Positions 20,161-27,645 of a stretch of 49,645 nucleotides of DNA are shown here, piece after piece; position 1 is the first letter of the stretch; each line of letters starts with the position of its first letter. The stretch covers positions 1-49,645 of the forward strand of contig JAFUTU010000005.1 in the NCBI GenBank assembly GCA_017484095.1. The letters run 5' to 3'. The translations under genes and the position numbers were made by a program. The notes beneath the pieces are model-generated. The model was given only the letters and a program-made list of their open reading frames with translations. It did not search any database and was not told the origin of the DNA. This DNA comes from Ruminococcus sp. (GTDB taxonomy: Bacteria; Bacillota; Clostridia; Oscillospirales; Ruminococcaceae).

Positions 20161-22518
20161 CTAATTGTAATAACCGCTGATATTTTTCAATAGAATGGCT
20201 TTTTCATCTTTTGTAATCAGCCCGTGTATAGCAGCTTTATTCACCAGAGCCTTTGCTTCGGTGTAATTCTTGTTATCAATAAATGCAGAGTATGAGTTTG
20301 GCTCATATCCTTTGAATGAGGTTTGATTTATCTTAATAAGCGCAAGCTCGATAGCAGACAGATCTCGTTCTGTTCGATCAGAATAATCAGTGCTGACAGC
20401 AAGTGTGTCAGTTTCCTTGTTTTTCTCAGCAATAGCTAACCGTTTGCTATCCCATTCAGTACGGCTATGCCCATCAGACGATATCAGAGCAGCACAGGCT
20501 TCATAGAGCTTTGCATCTTGCGGATTGTCTCTAGTTATCTCAGTCCACTTTGTTTCGTCCTCAGAAGCTTTTTTCCGGAATCTTCGCCGGCGTTCGTCCT
20601 GCATATACTGATAACCGTCTTTATCAGTCATTGGTGTGAAGAGAAGTTCCCAAATAGTATCGAGCGGATATATAGTCTCTTCGAGTGGTCTCTGAATGAG
20701 GTCCATTCGCTGAGAAATATCGTCAATAGGTCTTGGTTTGATACCGAACTTATAGAACGGTTTCAAGTGAGATCTGACAGGATACGCTCTTTGCCGCTTT
20801 GTAATAGCATCGCCGAACTTCATTTCACCGAGTTCCGCAGCTGAAATAAGGGGCTGAGAATCGACAACAGAGGACTGATGAGACAGGAATGTATGAAGAT
20901 CTCCTGAATAAGTCATGTATTCCACCGTTTTATTACCGAGAACAGCAGAATAATATTCGTTGGTGTCTTTATCTAGTGAATTGATGTAGATCTGATTACC
21001 AGCGTTAGAGCGAATAGTTTTAGCAGCATTAGAATACTTTGTATCGAGCTGATTAAGATCCTGAACGAACATCGAGAACAGCAGATTACGTCCGGCGCCG
21101 ACAGTTATCTTAGTATCCATTGCAGGAATAGGAACCATGTTTCCAAACTCATCGAGAATGAAGTGAACTCTTTGAGGAAGCTTCTGACCGGGGAAGTTAG
21201 AGGAATATTCAACGAGACAATTATAGCACTGATTCACGAACAGCGAAGCAATAATATGCCGGGAAGTGTCCTCGTCAGGAACTACCATGAATACAGCTTG
21301 CGGTTTGTCAGGATTGACAAGCTCATTGAAATTGATCTGATTGCCGGACGTGAGCTGAGATATACCCATATCAGAACCGAATATTCCGATATTTGACGCA
21401 AGAGTCGTGAAAATAGATGCTCTTGTATCTCCAGAAGAGAAACGGGAAGTAGCATAGGCGTTTTTTGCTGCACTGCCACGGGGAAGAGACTGAAAGAGTG
21501 AATCAAGCGCATTAACATCTCTCTTAGCACCATTGACAACTTGCACTTCGTTCTCGGAACCAAATTCAACAAAGAATGAATAGATCGAGTACATAGACAC
21601 GTTTGCAAGATGCCCGTCATCAGCAGCTTTTTCGAGTAAGAATAAAATCATGGCTACCAAAAGCGATTTAGCCGATTCCGGCCAAATCGGATCAGACTTA
21701 TCATTCTGAGTAAATACTGTAGCCAGAGATTGAACATACTTGATTGTTTTAGATTTTAAAAGTTCTTTTTTATTAGGATTAGGTTCATTGAGATACTCTT
21801 GATATGAATCTATTATCATTTGGAGAGGATTCCAAAGTGATGATTTATCAGTCTCTCTCAGATTGAGAACCGTAACCTTGTAACCGTTCTCTATCAACAT
21901 ATCGTAACAGTTTTCGAGCAGCTCACCTTTAGGATCGTTAAGAACCATAGAGTGCTTAGACTGTGAATAACAGATATGCCGTATCATCGGAAGGACGAAA
22001 GTCTGACCTTTACCGGAACGTGTTGTACCGATAATGAGATTATGAATTGTTTCGGAATCAACGTAATATCTTCCTTTATGCAGAGCGACAATGATGCCGG
22101 ACTTCTCGGCAGCTTCGGGCTTGTTTGCGGGAAAAGAATAGAAGGTGTCATTCATTTCCTTATCTGTCATCCACCTTTGGCGACCTTTAATTGTTTTGTT
22201 TTCATTTTTAATACGATAGCGAGTGTCCATTCGCATAACTAGGAACATAGATAGAATTAGTGCCATCATAACTACCATTAGCGGAGAAATGCTTCCGGGA
22301 GGTTTCTGTATGTATATAAGCTTAAAAGCATAGTAGTTTTTCTCTCTGTTATTAATTCCACGAAGAATAAGAATTAAATAATTTAGCACAAGATTGAAAC
22401 CACAATAGAAAAGTGCAGTAAAAAAAACGGTCTGAAAAAGCTTCAGACCGACACGATTTTTGACAAGCTGTTCATCTTCCCATTGAGCTTCCGGCTCTTT
22501 TTTTGATTTCTTTGACAT
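20161..22518 (-). CDS. virD4: VirD4/TraG-type coupling protein
   Basis: A 785-residue type IV coupling protein that links the relaxase-DNA complex to the secretion channel. Two N-terminal membrane helices (about 20-50 and 78-100) precede a cytoplasmic RecA-like ATPase. Walker A is GTTRSGKGQTF (about residues 168-178); Walker B is FILDEFGNM (about 455). Other typical segments are MVLNDPKGELLENC and WPESAKSLLVAMILFL. The start at 22518 follows GGAGGGTAGG. It resembles the CD1115-type VirD4 proteins of Clostridia elements. It lies directly downstream of the relaxase gene. Confidence 0.92.
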   Translation of the reverse strand: MSKKSKKEPEAQWEDEQLVKNRVGLKLFQTVFFTALFYCGFNLVLNYLILILRGINNREKNYYAFKLIYIQKPPGSISPLMVVMMALILSMFLVMRMDTRYRIKNENKTIKGRQRWMTDKEMNDTFYSFPANKPEAAEKSGIIVALHKGRYYVDSETIHNLIIGTTRSGKGQTFVLPMIRHICYSQSKHSMVLNDPKGELLENCYDMLIENGYKVTVLNLRETDKSSLWNPLQMIIDSYQEYLNEPNPNKKELLKSKTIKYVQSLATVFTQNDKSDPIWPESAKSLLVAMILFLLEKAADDGHLANVSMYSIYSFFVEFGSENEVQVVNGAKRDVNALDSLFQSLPRGSAAKNAYATSRFSSGDTRASIFTTLASNIGIFGSDMGISQLTSGNQINFNELVNPDKPQAVFMVVPDEDTSRHIIASLFVNQCYNCLVEYSSNFPGQKLPQRVHFILDEFGNMVPIPAMDTKITVGAGRNLLFSMFVQDLNQLDTKYSNAAKTIRSNAGNQIYINSLDKDTNEYYSAVLGNKTVEYMTYSGDLHTFLSHQSSVVDSQPLISAAELGEMKFGDAITKRQRAYPVRSHLKPFYKFGIKPRPIDDISQRMDLIQRPLEETIYPLDTIWELLFTPMTDKDGYQYMQDERRRRFRKKASEDETKWTEITRDNPQDAKLYEACAALISSDGHSRTEWDSKRLAIAEKNKETDTLAVSTDYSDRTERDLSAIELALIKINQTSFKGYEPNSYSAFIDNKNYTEAKALVNKAAIHGLITKDEKAILLKNISGYYN

Positions 22519-22536
22519 AAACAACCTACCCTCCAT

Positions 22537-24387
22537 TCAAATTGTGTACTCATAATCAAAGTCGTATTCATCGTCAGCTATATTGTTCATCTCGTTAAAC
22601 TCTTCTTGTAATTCACGAATATGCCGTTCATACTCCTCTAAGAGCTGTTTGATTGCAGACCAACATAACGCCATTTGATGCCTAGCAGCATAAACATTTC
22701 TTTTAAATTGATAGGATTTGTGCTTTTTAGCTTTAATAACCTTTGCGGGCTTTTGCACCCGGATCTGTTCATTATTTTCTTTTTTTGAGTCACCGTTTTC
22801 AATACGTTCCAAAAAGCGTTTAGCGTAAATATTATCTTGTTTGGCAGCAAGGTTCAGATAATGAAGTGCTTTTTCGTGATTGCCGGAGCGAAAAAGAAGA
22901 AGCCCTAAAGAACTCTGAGCCGGAGCAAATCCAAAATCGGCAGAACGAGTGAGCCATTGTATAGATTTTGACATATCCGAATCAACATATAATTTGCTTA
23001 GTTGAAATTGTGAACGCATATCATCATGCTCAGATGCGTAAAGCAAATACTTCTCAGCCTTTTCATTTTCTTCTTTTTTTAGATACCAATATCCAAGCAT
23101 TGAATTAGCTGAAACAATAACTTTAGAATCTACGCTTTTATCAGTGCTCTCGGCAAGAGATCTAAGAATTGAGATCCCTTTTATCTCTGTATCCGTTGAA
23201 GTAAGGCATAATCTGCCAAGTGTCAGTTGCAAATATGGGGAACGGTGTTTTTGAGCATCTAAATATTTGATTGCATCAGAAATATTCTTATCGGTCTCCA
23301 TTGACCTTGTACGGGCAAGGATCTCCTTTTCTTCTTTTTTAGATACGCCGTAGGCAAAATCGCTGTCATTGTTACGCATATCATTGAGTGCTTGTAAAAG
23401 CTTATTTCCTGCTCTGCAATAAAAATCGTTCATTTGATTTTCAGAATAAGATAGAACATCGGGGTCAACTCTGTCACCATAGAAGTTGTTATATTGATCA
23501 CTTAGAATTTGCAAAGAATTTTTATAATGATTAAATTGCCTACGCAAAGTCTCATTACTGAGAATGATCTTATCAATGCAGGAGTTTATATCTTCATGAT
23601 AAGGAATCATATCTCTACGGCTGTATTGCCACCCGACCTTTGGCTTTGGTGGTGGGAGCTTTTTCATGAGATCAATAATTTCTTTACTTGCTGTAACCGA
23701 CGAAGCAAATTCAGGAATAAGGTTTTCACGCTTGAATTTTGTAAGTTCAGGAGTGCGCTTTTCTAAGATAATACTATTTGCAACAGTTGATTTGAATTTT
23801 TCAAAAGCTTTGAGTTCAAGCATATCCATTCCCTTACGGGCATATTCTTTTTTTCGATCTACAAGTCTATGGTATTCCAGTAAAGAAAAATGGACGTGTA
23901 TGTTACCAGTATTAACATGAACATCAGCTGTCCAGTATACATTTGTCGGATCAAGCTTATCCGACGTGTTAATTAAAGAATTCATTGCTTTTCGTGATAC
24001 TTCTTTGATTTTCTGAATATCAACTCTGCCACCTGTCATAAGACCGTTATTTATGAGAAATTGATTATCAAATGACATACACGGAATATACTTAGGACAA
24101 CCTTCTTTTTGACTTTGAATTTCAAGCTGTCTATAATCGTTGATCTGTTGCTTTGTTAGAAAATCATTCTTAGCATCGAATATAGTAGTATATTCTGTAT
24201 CATTGTCTAATGAGCCAGAACCTTGTGCCTGCGGTCTGCTCATATATCCATAATAATCGTTATCATCATCGGGTTTTAAGAGAGGAATCTGTGATGATTC
24301 TCGGCTTATATAATCAGAATAATCCAAGTCGCCTATGTGCCATTCATAAAGAAAACTATTTGTGAAAATTACCGCAGGAGTTCCCAA
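22537..24387 (-). CDS. MobP3-type relaxase with C-terminal Sel1-like repeats
   Basis: A 616-residue relaxase expected to nick oriT and stay covalently bound to the 5' end. The N-terminal domain contains YWTADVHVNTGNIHVHFSLL (about 150-170) with the HxH metal-binding triad, plus the strand SFDNQFLINNGL. The region from about 365 to 530 has Sel1/TPR-like repeats (LGRLCLTSTDTEIKGISIL, LGLLLFRSGNHEKALHYLNL), which are unusual for a relaxase and probably bind proteins. The C-terminus is basic, then acidic. It starts with TTG at 24387, with GAGGTG 6 bp upstream. The upstream accessory gene overlaps this ribosome site. Confidence 0.85.
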   Translation of the reverse strand: MGTPAVIFTNSFLYEWHIGDLDYSDYISRESSQIPLLKPDDDNDYYGYMSRPQAQGSGSLDNDTEYTTIFDAKNDFLTKQQINDYRQLEIQSQKEGCPKYIPCMSFDNQFLINNGLMTGGRVDIQKIKEVSRKAMNSLINTSDKLDPTNVYWTADVHVNTGNIHVHFSLLEYHRLVDRKKEYARKGMDMLELKAFEKFKSTVANSIILEKRTPELTKFKRENLIPEFASSVTASKEIIDLMKKLPPPKPKVGWQYSRRDMIPYHEDINSCIDKIILSNETLRRQFNHYKNSLQILSDQYNNFYGDRVDPDVLSYSENQMNDFYCRAGNKLLQALNDMRNNDSDFAYGVSKKEEKEILARTRSMETDKNISDAIKYLDAQKHRSPYLQLTLGRLCLTSTDTEIKGISILRSLAESTDKSVDSKVIVSANSMLGYWYLKKEENEKAEKYLLYASEHDDMRSQFQLSKLYVDSDMSKSIQWLTRSADFGFAPAQSSLGLLLFRSGNHEKALHYLNLAAKQDNIYAKRFLERIENGDSKKENNEQIRVQKPAKVIKAKKHKSYQFKRNVYAARHQMALCWSAIKQLLEEYERHIRELQEEFNEMNNIADDEYDFDYEYTI

Positions 24388-24392
24388 TTATA

Positions 24393-24815
24393 TCACCTCT
24401 TTTCAGGAGGACGATTTGAATTCATAATAGCTTTTTTTACTGACCTCTGATGTTTGAGCGCCTGATAGTTTTCACGAGATTTAACTAGGCATTCACTAAG
24501 TTTAGCGTTACTAAGGTTTGTATCTGAAGAAGAAAAATCACAATCAATGAAAATTGCATAAGAGTTAAGCAGATCTCTGCACTCATAGAAATATTCCTCA
24601 TATGAGGAAATCATTCTTTTGATTTCTGCTAACTGTTCTAATTGGTTTTCTTTTGCATCAGCATGATAATGTGGATTTTTTAATCGGTTATACTCATTAT
24701 CAATGAGCATACGAATTAATTCCGAAGCATTTTTTGTATTGTATTCATCCATAAGAAAATTAATCTGTCTAAGAGTATCTTCATAGAATGAATAGGTTCT
24801 GTTTATTTTTTTCAT
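24393..24815 (-). CDS. Relaxosome accessory protein candidate, 140 aa
   Basis: A 140-residue protein with the N-terminal pattern KKINRTYSFYEDTLRQINFL followed by NTKNASELIRMLIDNEY. This is a beta-strand then two helices, as in ribbon-helix-helix proteins such as MobC-like factors. The remainder is helical and ends in a basic tail. It lies between the repeat-rich oriT-like region and the relaxase, the usual place for an oriT-binding accessory factor. Its stop is 5 bp before the relaxase TTG start, giving coupling. Confidence 0.68.
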   Translation of the reverse strand: MKKINRTYSFYEDTLRQINFLMDEYNTKNASELIRMLIDNEYNRLKNPHYHADAKENQLEQLAEIKRMISSYEEYFYECRDLLNSYAIFIDCDFSSSDTNLSNAKLSECLVKSRENYQALKHQRSVKKAIMNSNRPPEKR

Positions 24816-24842
24816 TCAATCATCTCCATAGTAATGTTAGTG

Positions 24843-25119
24843 CGGAATTGTAATTCCAAAATAATAATGCTCAAATACGGCTAAAGTAAAAAGAGCATAA
24901 AGCAAATGCTGGCATTTGCGAATAAAACCTCGGTAGTACCGAGGTTTATGTGGTGGCATAAAAAACAAAAGTATTTACTGAGTATTTACTACATTTATAG
25001 TTTTTACCGAAGAGTATTTACCGAGTATTTACTAATTTAGTGCAAGTATTTACTAAAATCAGACGAGTACTTACTGTGTATTTACTGAAAATACAGGAAA
25101 ATTTACTGAGTATTTACTG
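24843..25119. other. oriT- or centromere-like region: hairpins plus helically phased repeats
   Basis: This gene-free region between two RHH-like genes holds three perfect inverted repeats: GGAATT-GT-AATTCC (24843-24856), GCAAATGC-TG-GCATTTGC (24902-24919) and AAACCTCGGT-AGT-ACCGAGGTTT (24925-24947). They are followed by nine to ten copies of a 9-bp unit GTATTTACT near 24971, 24982, 25003, 25014, 25025, 25046, 25067, 25078, 25099 and 25110. The spacings are multiples of 10.5-11 bp, one DNA turn, so bound proteins would sit on one face. This is the best oriT candidate; a partition site is the alternative. Confidence 0.7.
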
Positions 25120-25245
25120 AAATTGCCTAAAAATTGTCAGAATCAGAACGGCTGAAAAACAGAATTTTGGATTTAACAAAATATTAATATTATTTTTTGA
25201 GCAAAATAATCATCATTACATCAGCCATTTCACGATTTATTAACA

Positions 25246-25626
25246 TTATTTTTCATCGTCCATAGCGTTTAAAAGTTGCAAAAGTTCACTTGTTTTTAAA
25301 GAATCATATTCAGCTTCATTGAACTCTGGAAGTAAAAAAGTCACCATAGTTTCTGTGATTTTTCTTAACTTAATGATCGTAATATAAATATCTTTCAGCA
25401 CATCGTTTGAAACAGAACTTATACTACTAAGCTCTTCCTTTATCATACTTTGAACAATGATCGGTACTGCTTCTAGTGTGTATTTATCAGAGACAATAGC
25501 GTATCTTTTAAGAATATCACAGCATAGTTTGTTAAGAGAAACATTCTTTTCTTCGGCAATTTTTGTAAGCATTGGAACTAAATCTTCATCTTTAACTCTC
25601 AGATAAAGTTTTGTTTCATTTTCCAT
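25246..25626 (-). CDS. RHH-like small protein, 126 aa
   Basis: A 126-residue protein with KLYLRVKDEDLVPMLTKIAE and KNVSLNKLCCDILKRYA at its start, the beta-helix-helix pattern of ribbon-helix-helix regulators (about 5-40). A long helical C-terminal part follows. GGAG lies 8 bp before the ATG. It flanks the phased repeats on the side opposite the relaxase and could bind them, as a relaxosome or partition adaptor. There is no ParA-like ATPase nearby. Confidence 0.65.
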   Translation of the reverse strand: MENETKLYLRVKDEDLVPMLTKIAEEKNVSLNKLCCDILKRYAIVSDKYTLEAVPIIVQSMIKEELSSISSVSNDVLKDIYITIIKLRKITETMVTFLLPEFNEAEYDSLKTSELLQLLNAMDDEK

Positions 25627-25640
25627 AAATCATACTCCTT

Positions 25641-26285
25641 TTATTCAGCGAGAGCTTGAAAAAAAGCTTCTGCTGTGCCGTATTTATCCTCAACTTTTGA
25701 AGCTTTAAAGGCATCAATTTTAAACAAAGTCTTGGCAATGTACAAGAAAAAACCTTGTTCATAAGTTCCTTTGTTCAGCTTTATAAGTATGAGATTTGTT
25801 TTCAATTTTTCATCGTCGATTCGCTCACCTTTGTCGTTATAATCTTCTTCATAACTTTCGTTACTTGGCTTATATACTATTTGGAACGCAGAGAAATCGC
25901 TGTCAGAAAATCGAGCCTTTACTATGTCCTCATATCGGATATGATACACCCTTTTAGAAGCTCTGTTAAATGAATAATATGTAATTGTCATATCATTTTC
26001 AAGAGCATTTATACCGCACAAATGCGTTATAGAAGCTGTCAAAGCTTTTAAGATGTGCATACCGACAACAAGGAGCAGTATAAAGCAGATCAAGAAAACT
26101 GTGCTAAACTTATTCAGCGCAGGAAGAGCGAACAGAATAAGAAAAATCACAGAAATAAAAAATGCAATGATCGCTTTTTTAAACTGTTTATCTCTGTTCT
26201 TCTTTGCTTCATAGAACGCATTTTCAAAACGATTGCTATTGCTTTCTTCGGGATATTGATAAATAATATTTGTGTTATCTTCCAT
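25641..26285 (-). CDS. Membrane protein with two helices, 214 aa
   Basis: An unrecognised 214-residue protein. A charged cytoplasmic N-terminus (1-36) precedes two closely spaced hydrophobic helices (KAIIAFFISVIFLILFALPA and VFLICFILLLVVGMHIL, about 38-82), then a soluble PH-like or beta-rich domain (YNRASKRVYHIRYEDIVKAR). It is part of the transfer operon, 15 bp upstream of the RHH-like gene. A role in the mating apparatus is suggested only by position. Confidence 0.6.
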   Translation of the reverse strand: MEDNTNIIYQYPEESNSNRFENAFYEAKKNRDKQFKKAIIAFFISVIFLILFALPALNKFSTVFLICFILLLVVGMHILKALTASITHLCGINALENDMTITYYSFNRASKRVYHIRYEDIVKARFSDSDFSAFQIVYKPSNESYEEDYNDKGERIDDEKLKTNLILIKLNKGTYEQGFFLYIAKTLFKIDAFKASKVEDKYGTAEAFFQALAE

Positions 26286-26302
26286 GTTTCTTCCCTCACT
26301 TT

Positions 26303-27628
26303 TTAAGAAACTGTAATCATAATACTTGCAGTTACAGACGGATTATCGACAGAAGTTACCTTGATAATAGCTTTGCCTTTGGATATTGCTTTTACCTTTC
26401 CGTCCTTATCTACTGTAGCAATACTTTCTTTGTTAGATTCCCATTTCAACTCTTTATTATTAGCATTCTCCGGTGTAATAATTGCCTTTAACTGTGTTGT
26501 TTCATCAACGGTAAGTTGAACATCGTTGTTCTCAAAATCGCACTCAATTTTAAGCCCACGAACATTATTATATGGTGGATCAGTTTGAACAGTTGTTGCT
26601 TTAGTTGTTTGTCTTGTAGTCGCTTTTGTTGTCTGTTTTGTAGTTTCTACAGTAGTTTGAGCGGTTGTCTCTTCATGATAATCATTATTATTGTTATAAT
26701 CGTTATTATCATTACTGTAATCATTATTGTTATAATAATCTGACGATCCACCGCCACCGGCAGAACCACCACCACCGCCAGAATAACCACCGCCGGAAGC
26801 TCCTCCGCCACCACCGGTGGAATGAGTTACAGGTCCGGCTTTTTCGGAATCTGAATCTGACGAGCTGTCTGAATCTGATTCGTTTGATGTAATTGTTGTC
26901 TTTTTAGTTGTTGTTTCTGTGATTTCTTCACTACTGCTATCTGCTTTTTTTGACACAACAATGTCATCATCTTCATACGAATTTGCTTCGCTATCTGTGT
27001 TATTATCCGTTTCGTTTTCAGAATCAAGTCTATCTTTATATGCCTGTCTGTTTTTCCTATCAGTCGCTGAATCTGTGACTTTTATATCATTGTAATCAAA
27101 AATTACATACTGTTTGAACACTTCTTTTTTATGATGTTCACCTTTAACGGTATCACCAAATTCATCAGTTGTATCTGGCTCATCGTATGCTTTTATTGCT
27201 GATTCCATGTCAACACGAACATAAATATATTTGTCTGAAGCATCAGGAATGGTGATATACTTTGATATATCACTTCGCTTTTCCTCTGTTACTTTGTTGG
27301 TAACATCTTCGGTTATTTCGTTACCTTTTTCATTCTTATAACAAAGCTCAATGTTAGTAATTTTAGGCTTTATAACATCATTGTCTTTAAATTTTGTAGA
27401 GCTTAATTTTGATGAAAAAACGAAGTATAGTTCTTTAGTATCTTTAAGATATGTAGCATCAGATATCTTATAATCAAACTCTCCGACCCTACATTTTTTA
27501 TTGTAATCTACGCTATATCTTTTATCGCCATTGTTCCTCGTTATTGGTATCATGATAAAAAAGATAAATAGAACAGCGACGATCACAGAAAAAATAATAT
27601 ATATCGTATTACTTTTTTTATCACCCAT
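26303..27628 (-). CDS. Surface protein with Gly- and Thr-rich stalks and a bacterial Ig-like (BIG2) domain
   Basis: A 441-residue protein. One membrane helix at 8-27 (IIFSVIVAVLFIFFIMIP) anchors an extracellular region. An N-terminal domain (about 30-180) leads to an acidic/Ser linker. A Gly-rich stretch (about 270-300), an Asn/Asp/Tyr-rich stretch and a TT-rich repeat region (ETTKQTTKATTRQTTKATT) follow. The C-terminal BIG2 Ig-like domain (about 355-441) contains LKWESNKESIATVDKDGKV and KGKAIIKVTS. GGAG is 10 bp before the ATG. Placed between VirB4 and the oriT region, it may be an adhesin that promotes contact between mating cells. Confidence 0.75.
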   Translation of the reverse strand: MGDKKSNTIYIIFSVIVAVLFIFFIMIPITRNNGDKRYSVDYNKKCRVGEFDYKISDATYLKDTKELYFVFSSKLSSTKFKDNDVIKPKITNIELCYKNEKGNEITEDVTNKVTEEKRSDISKYITIPDASDKYIYVRVDMESAIKAYDEPDTTDEFGDTVKGEHHKKEVFKQYVIFDYNDIKVTDSATDRKNRQAYKDRLDSENETDNNTDSEANSYEDDDIVVSKKADSSSEEITETTTKKTTITSNESDSDSSSDSDSEKAGPVTHSTGGGGGASGGGYSGGGGGSAGGGGSSDYYNNNDYSNDNNDYNNNNDYHEETTAQTTVETTKQTTKATTRQTTKATTVQTDPPYNNVRGLKIECDFENNDVQLTVDETTQLKAIITPENANNKELKWESNKESIATVDKDGKVKAISKGKAIIKVTSVDNPSVTASIMITVS

Positions 27629-27645
27629 AATTAACTGTCTCCTTA

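Noticed and set aside
24971..25119. CRISPR or replication iterons
   Set aside because: The units are 9 bp with 10.5-11 bp phasing and flank relaxase and RHH-like genes; this fits oriT or a partition site. The clear replication iterons are at 10988-11708.
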